A model generated the notes under the pieces. That model made no database searches and had not been told where the DNA came from. It saw only the letters and a program-made list of their open reading frames with translations. A DNA stretch of 64,000 nt from Hymenobacter piscis (lineage in GTDB: Bacteria; Bacteroidota; Bacteroidia; Cytophagales; Hymenobacteraceae): the NCBI RefSeq assembly GCF_018760735.1, contig NZ_JAHHZN010000010.1:1-64000 (forward strand), written 5' to 3'. This document shows positions 7,732 through 15,250 of this stretch, one piece after another. Made by a program: the position numbers and the translations under genes. How positions within the stretch are numbered: the stretch's first letter is position 1; each line of letters begins with the position of its first letter.

Positions 7732-8655
7732 TTACGGCTGCTTCATAATGGCCTGGTACTTGGCCGTGTTGGTGGGGTCGGCCTCGGTGAGCAGGGTCAC
7801 GAGGTCGGTTTTGAGCTGCTGATTGGGGCTGGTGCGGAAGACGTTGGCAATTTCGTCGGCCTTGGTGGTGAAAAAAGCCCGGGCCAGCAAAGTGCCGGGG
7901 CGGCGCTGCACGGCCTTCTGCACGCCCTGCAGGGCCGTGTACATGTTGGTGCGGGCCTCGTCGGGCTGGGTGATGAAGATGTCCAGGCCCTGGCGGTAGT
8001 AGGCGTAGATGCCGCTGCGGAAGGCCTCCAGCTGGGGGTCCTGGAGGTTGTTGAGCAGCCAGTAGCGGTTGGCGTTCTGGGTGTCCTTCCAGCCCGCGTC
8101 GGCTTCGTTGGTCACGTTCTGGGAAGCCGCGTTGGTGAGCACGATACGGGCCCGGTCGTAGTACGGGCCGCCGCTCAGAGGCGCGAAGCTGTCCTGATCC
8201 ATGCCGATAATGAGGTAGGCGTAGAAGGTCAGCAGCGAGGAAAGGTTACCCACGAACGTGTTTTCGGAGTAATCAATCGGGTTCTGGGGCGAATAATTGA
8301 ACACCCAGCCCTTGTCGGCGAAGTTGAGCACGTTGGTTTCGTAGCCGGTGCCGTACACCGGGCGGGTGCTGAGCAGGCGCACGGTGGCCTCGTAGGTGCC
8401 GTTCTGAGGAACCCCGGTGATGCCCACAAACACCTTGCAGCGGATTCTCTCCTCCGGCCGGAACGTGCGGCTCGTGAACGGCCGGCTGTTGAGAAAGGTC
8501 TGCATGTCGTTCTGCATCTGCTTGACCAGCTGCTGGTCCGAAATGGTCACGTTCTGGGTCGTCACGTTTACCTCGGCCAGCAACTCCTGGGCCCCGGCGG
8601 GACGGGTGAGCAAAGCCAGGGGCAACAGCAGCAGGGCGGCAAAAAGCTTACGCAT
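7732..8655 (-). CDS. DUF4835 family protein (PorD-like, periplasmic)
   Basis: 307 residues from the ATG at 8655, which gives a signal peptide (MRKLFAALLLLPLALL, cleavage after AGAQ). The body has the DUF4835 pattern: ELLAEVNVTTQNV at the mature start, LNSRPFTSRTF, YSENTFVGNLSSLLTFYAY near the middle and a C-terminal helical part. In Bacteroidetes this family sits downstream of coaBC. As I recall, it is annotated as PorD, linked to the type IX secretion system; that role is not visible in the sequence. The start overlaps the end of coaB by 8 nt, so the two are probably translationally coupled. A heptamer array begins at its stop. Confidence 0.8.
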   Translation of the reverse strand: MRKLFAALLLLPLALLTRPAGAQELLAEVNVTTQNVTISDQQLVKQMQNDMQTFLNSRPFTSRTFRPEERIRCKVFVGITGVPQNGTYEATVRLLSTRPVYGTGYETNVLNFADKGWVFNYSPQNPIDYSENTFVGNLSSLLTFYAYLIIGMDQDSFAPLSGGPYYDRARIVLTNAASQNVTNEADAGWKDTQNANRYWLLNNLQDPQLEAFRSGIYAYYRQGLDIFITQPDEARTNMYTALQGVQKAVQRRPGTLLARAFFTTKADEIANVFRTSPNQQLKTDLVTLLTEADPTNTAKYQAIMKQP

Positions 8656-9301
8656 GGGAATGGGGCAAACGGGCCAGCACGGCGGCCACAATATCGTGGG
8701 CTACCGCGGTTTTGGGTTTGAGCTCGAAGCGGGTCACGCTGCCATCGGCGGCCAGCAGGGTAATCTGGTTGGTATCGTGGCGGAAGCCGGCCCCGGCGTC
8801 GCGCAGGGAGTTGAGCACCACCAGATCGAAGTTCTTACGCTGCAGCTTGCCCAGGGCGTGGACCTGCTCGTTCTCGGTTTCCAACGCAAAACCTACCGAA
8901 AATTGTTCGGGCCGCTTGGTTTTCCCCAGCTCGAAGGCAATGTCCACGTTCTTGACCAGCTCCAGCGTGAGCGTATCGCCGCTTTTCTTGATTTTATGCC
9001 CGGCTACTTCCGCCGGCCGGTAGTCGGCCACGGCGGCGGCAAACACCCACACGTCGGCGGTAGCGGCCTCGGCCCGGGCGGCCTGATACATCTCGGCGGC
9101 CGTCTGCACCCGCGTGGTCCGGATGGCCGGGTGGGTCGGGTCGGGCAGGTGGGTGGGGCCGCTGATGAGGCTGACGGTGGCCCCGGCCGCGGCGAAGGTT
9201 TCGGCCAGCGCGTACCCCATTTTGCCGGTGCTGTGGTTGCCAATAAACCGCACCGGGTCCAGGGGCTCGTACGTCGGCCCGGCCGTGAGAAGAACGTGCA
9301 T
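8648..9301 (-). CDS. coaB: phosphopantothenate-cysteine ligase (CoaB half of a split CoaBC)
   Basis: 217 residues matching only the C-terminal half of bifunctional CoaBC. It joins cysteine to 4'-phosphopantothenate in coenzyme A synthesis. LLTAGPTYEPLDPVRFIGN starts almost at the initiator Met, followed by HSTGKMGYALAE, AAAVADYRP, KIKKSG and VGFALET, all CoaB landmarks. In most Bacteroidetes and in E. coli this domain is fused behind CoaC. Here the CoaC frame ends 198 nt upstream (stop at 9499-9501) inside a heptamer array, so CoaB must start on its own ATG at 9301. It overlaps the following DUF4835 gene. Function is secure; whether the split is genuine should be confirmed by reads. Confidence 0.93.
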   Translation of the reverse strand: MHVLLTAGPTYEPLDPVRFIGNHSTGKMGYALAETFAAAGATVSLISGPTHLPDPTHPAIRTTRVQTAAEMYQAARAEAATADVWVFAAAVADYRPAEVAGHKIKKSGDTLTLELVKNVDIAFELGKTKRPEQFSVGFALETENEQVHALGKLQRKNFDLVVLNSLRDAGAGFRHDTNQITLLAADGSVTRFELKPKTAVAHDIVAAVLARLPHSHA

Positions 9302-9308
9302 GGTTTGG

Positions 9309-9522
9309 GAATTAAGAATTAAGAATTAAGAATTGAGAATTCCGTTCATGCGGCTCATCTGTTCTTAATTATCAATTCAATGCAGTCAGGAAAATAATTC
9401 TTAATTCTTAATTCTTAATTCTTAATTCTTAATTCTTAATTCTTAATTCTTAATTCTTAATTCTTAATTCTTAATTCTTAATTCTTAATTCTTAATTCTT
9501 AATTCTTAATTCTTAATTCTTT
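9309..9522. repeat. heptamer arrays (AAGAATT)n and (AATTCTT)n splitting coaC from coaB
   Basis: A short array of AAGAATT units (9309-9341) and a long array of AATTCTT units (9394-9522, about 18 copies, almost perfect) in inverted orientation, separated by about 52 nt of unique sequence. Any reading frame crossing three units meets TAA, so no fused CoaBC protein can be read through it. The last seven residues of CoaC (KELRIKN) and its stop codon are encoded by the array. Confidence 0.95.
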
Positions 9523-10062
9523 ACTCAGTTCCTGCACCATGTCCTCGGGTTCGAGCATCCGGCCGGGGCCGCTCAGGCCGCTGGCCAGCTCCCCGGCCGG
9601 GGAATCCCAGACGGTGTTGCCGTACGCGCGCAGGCGGCGCAGGTTGGCCTGGGTAGCCGGGTGCTGGTACATGTCCAGGTCCATGGCCGGGGCCACGAAC
9701 ACGGGGCAGCGGGCCGAAAGATACACGGCGTCGAGCAGGGTGTCGCAGAGGCCGCCCGCCAGGTGGGCCAGGGTGTTGGCCGAGGCCGGGGCTATTACCA
9801 GGGCATCGGCCCAGAGGCCCAGGTGCACGTGGTTGTGCCACTCGCCCGAGTGCTCATCCCGCAGGAAACCCTGCAGCACCGGTTTTTTGGAGAGCGTGGC
9901 CAGGGTGAGGGGCGTGACGAAGGCGGCGGCGGCCGGCGTCAGGATCACCTGCACCTCGGCCCCGGCCTTCACCAGCAGGCGCACCAGCAGCGCCGACTTA
10001 TAGGCGGCAATGCTGCCGCAGACACCCAACAGAATTTTTCGGCCCGAAAGAGTTTCCAGCAT
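9499..10062 (-). CDS. coaC: phosphopantothenoylcysteine decarboxylase (CoaC half of a split CoaBC)
   Basis: 187 residues from the ATG at 10062; upstream codons in frame have no family character. The flavoprotein decarboxylates 4'-phosphopantothenoylcysteine in coenzyme A synthesis. Landmarks include GRKILLGVCGSIAAYKS at the N-terminus, the active-site His in HNHVHLG, APASANTLAHLAGGLCD, and PAMDLDMY. Family members usually have PAMN at this last site, so the Asp is a substitution worth noting. The frame ends at GRMLEP plus a short tail, exactly where fused proteins enter the CoaB domain. The final residues come from the heptamer array. It lies downstream of rpoZ in the leftward block. Confidence 0.92.
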   Translation of the reverse strand: MLETLSGRKILLGVCGSIAAYKSALLVRLLVKAGAEVQVILTPAAAAFVTPLTLATLSKKPVLQGFLRDEHSGEWHNHVHLGLWADALVIAPASANTLAHLAGGLCDTLLDAVYLSARCPVFVAPAMDLDMYQHPATQANLRRLRAYGNTVWDSPAGELASGLSGPGRMLEPEDMVQELSKELRIKN

Positions 10063-10110
10063 GGGGCAAAGATGCGCGTTTTTACGGAGTCGGGCGGCCG
10101 GTAACCGGCA

Positions 10111-10164
10111 AAGCCTCCCCGCCGCAGCCGGCCGCCAAGGGCGGGGCACGCGGCGGGGAGGCTT
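10111..10164 (-). terminator. large GC hairpin between rpoZ and coaC
   Basis: 15-bp arms (AAGCCTCCCCGCCGC at 10111-10125 and its complement at 10150-10164). On the minus strand the stem is followed by only a short T-run, so it may terminate rpoZ transcripts partially or stabilise the 3' end. Confidence 0.5.
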
Positions 10165-10204
10165 CGGGGCAATCCAGCGGCCGGAACCAGCCGGCCCGAG
10201 GTGC

Positions 10205-10537
10205 TTAGGCGCCTTTTACTTCCTCCTCAGCGGGGGTCCGGAAGTACACTTTGCCTTCCAGGAACTCTTCCACGGCCAGGTTGGTGGGCTTGGGCAGCCG
10301 CTCGTAGTGCTTCGAAATCTCGATTTGCTCGCGGTTTTCGAACACCTCCTCCAGGTTATCCACCGTGGTAGCGAACTCCGACAGCTTGCCGTTGAGCTCT
10401 TCCTTGAGCTTGATGGAAATCTGGTTGGCGCGCTTCGAGATGATGGCCAGGCTCTCGTACACGTTGCCGGTCTCGTGGGTGAAATCCGACATGTTGCGGG
10501 TAACAATGGAGGCGGGGACGCTATTCGGAGTCTTCAT
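10205..10537 (-). CDS. rpoZ: DNA-directed RNA polymerase omega subunit (Bacteroidetes type)
   Basis: 110 residues from the ATG at 10537; a TTG at 10552 would add five residues and is less likely. The core VPASIVTRNMSDFTHETGNVYESLAIISKRANQI matches the conserved omega helix, in which the NxYEs.A.I..RA pattern contacts beta prime. The C-terminal half is longer than in E. coli and acidic, as in Bacteroidetes omega proteins. Its place between bamD and coaC is the usual one in this phylum. A spacer with repeat arrays separates it from bamD. Confidence 0.85.
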   Translation of the reverse strand: MKTPNSVPASIVTRNMSDFTHETGNVYESLAIISKRANQISIKLKEELNGKLSEFATTVDNLEEVFENREQIEISKHYERLPKPTNLAVEEFLEGKVYFRTPAEEEVKGA

Positions 10538-10555
10538 TTTCTTAGTGTGCAAAAG

Positions 10556-10661
10556 GTGTTATTAATGTGAGAAGGTGAATGGTGGGCTTCTATAAACGAG
10601 GAGTTGCAGGGGCGTGAACATTCATTTTCACATTACCCCACATTGTCCCCCATTTCCACAT
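10556..10661. repeat. short-period arrays between bamD and rpoZ
   Basis: Left part 10564-10586 has units TGTGAGA, AGGTGAA and TGGTGGG. Right part 10618-10661 is built of looser CATTTTCA, CATTACCCCA and CATTTCCA words with a period of 8 to 10. The right part begins directly at the bamD stop (10662-10664). The two sides use complementary words, though less regularly than elsewhere. Confidence 0.55.
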
Positions 10662-11489
10662 TCACTTGGCGGCGGCGGTGCCGGCCGTTTTCATTTTATC
10701 GACCTCGGCGCGGGCGCCGTCGTACATGCGTTCCGCTTCCTTGAGGCTCTTGCTTTGAGGAAAGGCATCGATAAAGGCCTGGTAGAAGGCAATGGCCTCC
10801 AGGTAACGCTCCTGCTGCTTGTTCTCCACGCTTTCCCGGGCCAAGTCGTACTGGGCGCTGAGCTTGAGGAAGGCCGCCTGCTCGCCGTAGGGCGAGGCCG
10901 GATACCCCTGCTGGAAGCCCGTAAACGCCGTGACGGCCGACTGGTAGTAGCGCAGCGCGTAGTAGAGGCTGGCGCCCTCGAAGGCCTTGCGCTCCAGCTT
11001 CTTCTGCAACTCCTGCGACATGCCCTCGGTTTCGGCCCGGAAGCGGCTTTCGGGGTAGCGGTTCAGAAATTCCTGAATTACCTCCAGCGCCGTGTACGTA
11101 TTGGTCTGGTCGAGCTGATAATTCGGTGAATCCTTAAACAGCGACTTGGCCTGCATAAAGTAGGCCTCCTCGGCGTACTCCGAGTTCGGATAGGTGTCGT
11201 GGAAGTTCTTGAAGTAGTAGGCGCTCAGCGTATAGTTGCGCTGGCGGTAGTTGGTGTTGGCGAAGTAGAACTGGGCCTTTTCCGACTCGGGACGCCCCTT
11301 GAGCAGCGGAATCAGCTCCTCGAGCAGGGTGCCGGCCTTGAAAAAGTCGCCCTTGTCGTAGTACTGGATGGCGGCTTCGTACTTCTTGTTCACGTCGGTG
11401 CTCTTGAGCAGCTTCTGGTAGCCAGAGCAGGACCCGAGCAGCAAGGTGCTCAACAGCAGAAGAAAGAAGGCAGGACGGAAAGACAGCAT
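10662..11489 (-). CDS. bamD: outer membrane assembly lipoprotein BamD
   Basis: 275 residues from the ATG at 11489. The N-terminus is a lipoprotein signal ending LLLGSCSGYQ, with the lipobox Cys near residue 21. The body is five TPR-like helical repeats, seen in AIQYYDKGDFFKAGTLLEEL and YYFKNFHDTYPNSEYAEEA, the BamD pattern. BamD is an essential part of the BAM complex that inserts beta-barrels into the outer membrane. The TACCTTTG box at 11498-11505 is 9 nt before the start codon, so the leader would be very short. The gene is followed by rpoZ. Confidence 0.92.
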   Translation of the reverse strand: MLSFRPAFFLLLLSTLLLGSCSGYQKLLKSTDVNKKYEAAIQYYDKGDFFKAGTLLEELIPLLKGRPESEKAQFYFANTNYRQRNYTLSAYYFKNFHDTYPNSEYAEEAYFMQAKSLFKDSPNYQLDQTNTYTALEVIQEFLNRYPESRFRAETEGMSQELQKKLERKAFEGASLYYALRYYQSAVTAFTGFQQGYPASPYGEQAAFLKLSAQYDLARESVENKQQERYLEAIAFYQAFIDAFPQSKSLKEAERMYDGARAEVDKMKTAGTAAAK

Positions 11490-11497
11490 AAGGGGCG

Positions 11498-11505
11498 CAA
11501 AGGTA
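11498..11505 (-). promoter_or_regulatory. Bacteroidetes-type -7 box TACCTTTG upstream of bamD
   Basis: On the minus strand TACCTTTG matches TAnnTTTG and is followed by CGCC before the bamD ATG. I see no convincing -33 TTG at the proper spacing. Confidence 0.5.
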
Positions 11506-11619
11506 CGAATAATCAGTTGGCAGTGAGTAATTGTCGGTCGACAACCATTCGGGCGAAGGACGGAGAGCCTCATGCCGGGCAGAGCGAAGGCTGCGGCTCT
11601 CTTGTCGGCAATCCGGTTG

Positions 11620-13266
11620 CTACTTCCGGGCTGGTTTGGCCGCGGGCTTTTTGGTGGTCGTTTTCCGGGCGGGAACGGCCTTTTTTCGGGGCGCCGCTTT
11701 CATTTTGGCTTTGGCGGGCGGAGCGAAGTGCTTGCCCAGGGTCTGGCGGCGGGTGGGGCGGTCGGCGGGCCGCCAGCGGAAGTCCTTGAGGCGGGCATCC
11801 TCGGGCTTCAGCTCGTTGGGCGGAATAAACTGGGCTTCGGGATTGGTGAGAAAACTGATGGTCTGGAGCTTGCTGTCGGCAAAGCGCAGGGCCATGGTGG
11901 CCGACAACGACTTGTTGATGCCCGACACAACCGTATCACCCTCCAGAGCATAGTAGAGGCTCTCGGCGTTGCCAAGCACGTCAATTTTTTTTATCGCCTT
12001 CTCCCCGAAGTAGGCCACCATGCTGCGGCCCTTCACCTGGTTATAATTCCTGAGCGTATCCTCCCCGATGCTGAAGGCGTGCCCGTACAGGCGCATCTGG
12101 TCGATTTTGCCGCGCCGCTGCCGTATTTCCATTGAGTCGGCGGTGAGCTGGTTGCTGAGGTTCCACAGCACCGGGTCGTGGCTGAGGTAGATGATGGAAT
12201 CCTGCCGGTCGTAGGTCAGCGAGTCGGCCCGGCCCTGCAGATCGGAGCGGAAAATCTGAACCTTGCGGTAGGCGTAAATCACGCCGGCCTTGTTCTGGGG
12301 CGGGCGCCCTTCGAGGCTGACCAGCGTATCGGCAGCCAGGTAGAGCGTGTCCTGGTCGGAGATGTTGCGCATCACGGCCCGGCTGCCGTACACCTTGGCC
12401 CGGCCCTGCCCCCGCCAGTAGCGCCCCACATCACCCCGGATTTCGATATTGTCCTTCTTGGAAGTCATCGAGACGTGGCCGGTGGCCAGGCCGTACTGCC
12501 GGGCCTCGTCGTAGTAGAGCTTGTCGCCGCCGAGCAGGTAGTTGGGCGTCTCGATTTTGGCGTTGCGGGCGAAGTTGGAAATTTTGGTGGCCGTGTTGTA
12601 GTTGCCGTTTTCGGCGTAGAGGTTGCCCTGCTTGCCCCTGATGCGGGTCGGCCCGAAGAAGTAGGCAATCTTGCTGATGGTGTTGTACTGGAGCGTATCG
12701 GTGTCGATGGTGTTTTCGGGCGTGATGAGCTTCACGTTGCGCTTGAAGCTGAACACCTTGCTTTGGGTGTTGTAGTAGCCAAACTGGCTGTCGAGGGTAT
12801 TTTCGGGGTCCTGGAGGTGGCCGCCGGTGCTGTAGTAGGCCAGGCTGTTGGTCAGGTCGTAGTCGAGCAGCTGGGTGGTGAGCGTCATGCGCGGGTCGCG
12901 CAGGGTCACGTTGCCCGTCATGCGGGCTTTGCGGGTGTCGCCGTCGTAGGTGCCCCGGTCGCCGGTAATCGTGATGGTGTCGTTCTGGATGATGCGCACG
13001 TTGCTGAACGCCTCCACGGCGTTGCGCCCGATGTACTGGTACATGGAGTCGGCGTAGAGCAGGGTGGTGCCCTGGCGCATGCTCACGTTGCCGAGCAGCT
13101 TGCGGATTTCCACTCCGTTAAAGGTGCCGCCCACCAGCTCGCGGGTACCGGGCAGCAGCTCAATCGGCTGGCCCTTGGGCGGCGTGGCGGCCGGACGCTG
13201 CTGGGCCCACCCCCGCAGGGGCAGCAGCAGCAAGCACAGCAGAAAAAGAGACCGGGAGAACGACAT
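11620..13266 (-). CDS. OstA-like protein (LPS-transport LptA/LptD N-terminal fold)
   Basis: 548 residues from the ATG at 13266, giving a signal peptide ending GWAQQ. The body is a long series of short beta repeats of the OstA type: YADSMYQY, ADTL, SDSLTYD and GRVYG-like turns. Each contains a short D-x-hydrophobic strand, as in the beta-jellyroll of LptA and the LptD N-domain. The C-terminal 60 residues are an Ala/Lys-rich low-complexity tail. It probably binds lipopolysaccharide in the periplasm as part of the bridge to the outer membrane. Neighbouring bamD also serves envelope assembly. The divergent gene is tilS. A -7-type box lies 8 nt before the start. Confidence 0.85.
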   Translation of the reverse strand: MSFSRSLFLLCLLLLPLRGWAQQRPAATPPKGQPIELLPGTRELVGGTFNGVEIRKLLGNVSMRQGTTLLYADSMYQYIGRNAVEAFSNVRIIQNDTITITGDRGTYDGDTRKARMTGNVTLRDPRMTLTTQLLDYDLTNSLAYYSTGGHLQDPENTLDSQFGYYNTQSKVFSFKRNVKLITPENTIDTDTLQYNTISKIAYFFGPTRIRGKQGNLYAENGNYNTATKISNFARNAKIETPNYLLGGDKLYYDEARQYGLATGHVSMTSKKDNIEIRGDVGRYWRGQGRAKVYGSRAVMRNISDQDTLYLAADTLVSLEGRPPQNKAGVIYAYRKVQIFRSDLQGRADSLTYDRQDSIIYLSHDPVLWNLSNQLTADSMEIRQRRGKIDQMRLYGHAFSIGEDTLRNYNQVKGRSMVAYFGEKAIKKIDVLGNAESLYYALEGDTVVSGINKSLSATMALRFADSKLQTISFLTNPEAQFIPPNELKPEDARLKDFRWRPADRPTRRQTLGKHFAPPAKAKMKAAPRKKAVPARKTTTKKPAAKPARK

Positions 13267-13273
13267 TTCGGCG

Positions 13274-13281
13274 CAAAGGTA
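13274..13281 (-). promoter_or_regulatory. Bacteroidetes-type -7 box TACCTTTG upstream of the OstA-like gene
   Basis: TACCTTTG on the minus strand, followed by CGCCGAAATG. It is the same word with the same CGCC context as upstream of bamD, suggesting a shared promoter style with a near-leaderless transcript. Confidence 0.5.
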
Positions 13282-13321
13282 CGGAAGGGGCGCTGCTAAC
13301 GCGTTTCTTTGTACAATAGTA

Positions 13322-13427
13322 TTGTAGTGCCTAGTGCTTGGTGCGTAGTGCTTAGGCTGTTCTAAGCTACCCACTTCACCCTGCGCACCAAGCACTAGGC
13401 ACTAAGCACTACCAACTAAGCACCATT
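13322..13427. repeat. inverted heptamer arrays between the OstA-like gene and tilS
   Basis: Left array has units TAGTGCC, TAGTGCT, TGGTGCG and TAGTGCT (13324-13351). Right array has units CACCAAG, CACTAGG, CACTAAG, CACTACC and AACTAAG (about 13385-13419). The words are complementary and the phase is 7 bp on both sides. The right array ends just before the tilS start codon at 13430. Confidence 0.85.
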
Positions 13428-13429
13428 TC

Positions 13430-14758
13430 ATGCTCGACCAGATTCAACAGTTCATTCAGCAGCACGCCCTCTTCTCCCCCACCGATACCCTGCTGGTGGC
13501 CGTCAGCGGGGGCCTCGACTCGGTGGTGCTGGCCGATGTGCTGCACCGGCTCGGGCAGCCGTTTGCCGTGGCCCACTGCCACTTCGGGCTGCGGGCCGAG
13601 GAGGCCGACGCCGACGAGGAATTCGTGCGCAAGCTGGCCCAGCAGTACAAGGCGCCCTACTTCGCGGAGTTCTTCCAGACCAAAAAGTTTGCCGAGCAGG
13701 AAGGCATTTCCACCCAGATGGCGGCCCGGGCTTTGCGCTACGAGTGGTTTGAGCGCACCCGGGCCCAGCAGGGCTACGCCTACATCGCCACGGCCCACCA
13801 CCAGCGCGACACCACCGAAACCATGCTGCTCAACCTCACCCACGGCACCGGCCTGGCCGGGCTGCACGGCATCCGGCCTAAAACCGGCCACCTCGTGCGC
13901 CCCCTGCTGGCCGTGAGCAAGCCCGATTTGTTTGATTACGTGGTGGAAAACCGCCTTATCTGGCGCGAGGATGCCAGCAACGACTCGCCCGTATACCAGC
14001 GCAACCGCCTGCGCCTGGAGGTGCTGCCGGTGCTGCGCGACATCAACCCCTCCCTCGACCACACGATGAGCATCACGGCCGAGCGGGTGGGCGGGGCCGA
14101 GGAAATCGTGCGCCGCTACGTGGCCGATACCGCCGCCCAGGCCCAGCGCCAGGAGCCCGAAGCCACCTACCTCGACATCCGCCTGCTCCAGAAAACGGCC
14201 GCCACCACCCTGGTGCTGCACGAGCTGCTGCGCCCCTTCGGCTTCAGCTACGTGGTCACTAAGGATATTGTGCAGAGCTTCGGGGCCGAGCCGGGCCGCC
14301 GCTTCGAGTCGCCGACCCACCGGCTGGTCAAAGACCGGGAGCAGCTCGTCATCACCCCGCGCCGGCTCACCCAGTTCGGTACCCACCAGCTGCAGGCCGG
14401 CCAGGAAGCCCTCAAAATCGACGGCCTGCACCTGCGCACCGAGCTGCTGGAAATCCCCGAAGGCTACGAGGTGCCGAAGGGCAAAGCCGTGGCCGCCCTG
14501 GATGCCGACGCGCTCAAGTTCCCGCTCACCGTGCGCCCCTGGCAGGAAGGCGACTGGTTCATGCCCATCGGCATGAAGGGCAAGAAGAAGCTCAGCGACT
14601 TTCTCATCGACCAGAAAGTGCCCCTCAACCTCAAAGACCACGTGCCGGTGCTGGTATCGGCCGACGGCAAAATCGTCTGGGTTATCGGCCTGCGCCCCGA
14701 CGACCGGTTCAAGGTAACCGAGGAAACCGAGCGGGTGCTGGTGGTGCGTCGAATGTAG
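13430..14758 (+). CDS. tilS: tRNA(Ile)-lysidine synthetase
   Basis: 442 residues. The N-terminal PP-loop SGGLDS (26-31) and HCHFGLR, plus IATAHHQRDTTETMLLNL in the middle, identify TilS. TilS attaches lysine to C34 of the CAU-anticodon tRNA(Ile), changing its identity from Met to Ile. The C-terminal domain has RPWQEGDWFMPIGMKGKKKLSDFLID, the usual tRNA-binding end with the KKLSDFxID motif. Length fits full TilS. Its TAG stop is followed after 11 nt by the left arm of a hairpin. The next gene is a small secreted peptide, not functionally related. Confidence 0.95.
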   Translation: MLDQIQQFIQQHALFSPTDTLLVAVSGGLDSVVLADVLHRLGQPFAVAHCHFGLRAEEADADEEFVRKLAQQYKAPYFAEFFQTKKFAEQEGISTQMAARALRYEWFERTRAQQGYAYIATAHHQRDTTETMLLNLTHGTGLAGLHGIRPKTGHLVRPLLAVSKPDLFDYVVENRLIWREDASNDSPVYQRNRLRLEVLPVLRDINPSLDHTMSITAERVGGAEEIVRRYVADTAAQAQRQEPEATYLDIRLLQKTAATTLVLHELLRPFGFSYVVTKDIVQSFGAEPGRRFESPTHRLVKDREQLVITPRRLTQFGTHQLQAGQEALKIDGLHLRTELLEIPEGYEVPKGKAVAALDADALKFPLTVRPWQEGDWFMPIGMKGKKKLSDFLIDQKVPLNLKDHVPVLVSADGKIVWVIGLRPDDRFKVTEETERVLVVRRM

Positions 14759-14770
14759 GGGGAGAAGTGA

Positions 14771-14853
14771 TTTGGTGGATGTCGCAAATTAAGCATTTCT
14801 GTCCTGGACGTGCGTGTTCCCAGGACGGACATTTGGCTCATTCATCCACCAAA
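14771..14853. repeat. nested inverted repeats between tilS and the peptide gene
   Basis: Outer 10-bp arms TTTGGTGGAT (14771-14780) and ATCCACCAAA (14844-14853). Inside lies a hairpin with arms GTCCTGG and CCAGGAC (about 14801-14826). The inner hairpin could end tilS transcripts; it has no clear T-run. Confidence 0.6.
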
Positions 14854-14864
14854 CCCCATTTATT

Positions 14865-15167
14865 ATGAAAAAGCTTATATTGTTGGCCGCACTGGTGTGC
14901 GGCGCGTCGTTCAGCAGCATGGCTGCTGATTACGAGAAGAATAGGGGTGTTCAGGCACCCCTCTTCGCAGTGTCTACTAACTTTTCAGGTGTTAACATAC
15001 CAGAAGAAAGCGAGTCAAATTCATATTTCCTACCGTTTGAGTATGACTGCAAATTGGTTACTCTTTCTTGTGGTCGTTCAGGATATGTCTGCGGGGAAAC
15101 CGGAAGAGAGATTGAGCTACAGAAAGCGTTAGATGACATTCTCATCTGCGGTTGTGGCTGTGGTTAA
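14865..15167 (+). CDS. small secreted cysteine-rich peptide
   Basis: 100 residues from the ATG at 14865. The first 21 residues (MKKLILLAALVCGASFSSMAA) form a clear signal peptide. The mature part of about 79 residues is acidic and has six Cys: three spread over EYDCKLVTLSCGRSGYVC and three in the C-terminal ICGCGCG. Spacing suggests a disulfide-bonded or modified peptide. I do not recognise a named family. Base composition is lower in GC than tilS. The gene has its own strong terminator at 15202-15239 and is followed by GLPGLI and barrel genes. A secreted effector, signalling peptide or natural-product precursor are all possible; none is shown. Confidence 0.75.
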   Translation: MKKLILLAALVCGASFSSMAADYEKNRGVQAPLFAVSTNFSGVNIPEESESNSYFLPFEYDCKLVTLSCGRSGYVCGETGREIELQKALDDILICGCGCG

Positions 15168-15201
15168 CAGATCAAGTTGAAATCAATGAATCAATTTACT
15201 G

Positions 15202-15239
15202 GGCCGACTGAATGCAGCTACATTCAGTCGGCCTATTTT
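15202..15239 (+). terminator. strong terminator after the secreted peptide gene
   Basis: Perfect 13-bp stem (GGCCGACTGAATG at 15202-15214, complement at 15221-15233) with a 6-nt loop, followed by TATTTTC. It lies between the peptide gene and the GLPGLI gene, so the peptide probably has its own short mRNA. Confidence 0.85.
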
Positions 15240-15250
15240 CAAATTTAAAT

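Noticed and set aside
9394..9522. CRISPR-like regular repeats
   Set aside because: The units are 7 bp and contiguous, with no spacers of CRISPR size and no cas genes nearby.
9309..9522. Phase-variable switch of a fused CoaBC frame
   Set aside because: The unit of 7 bp would shift frame with copy number, but every frame through three units contains TAA, so no copy number above a few restores fusion.
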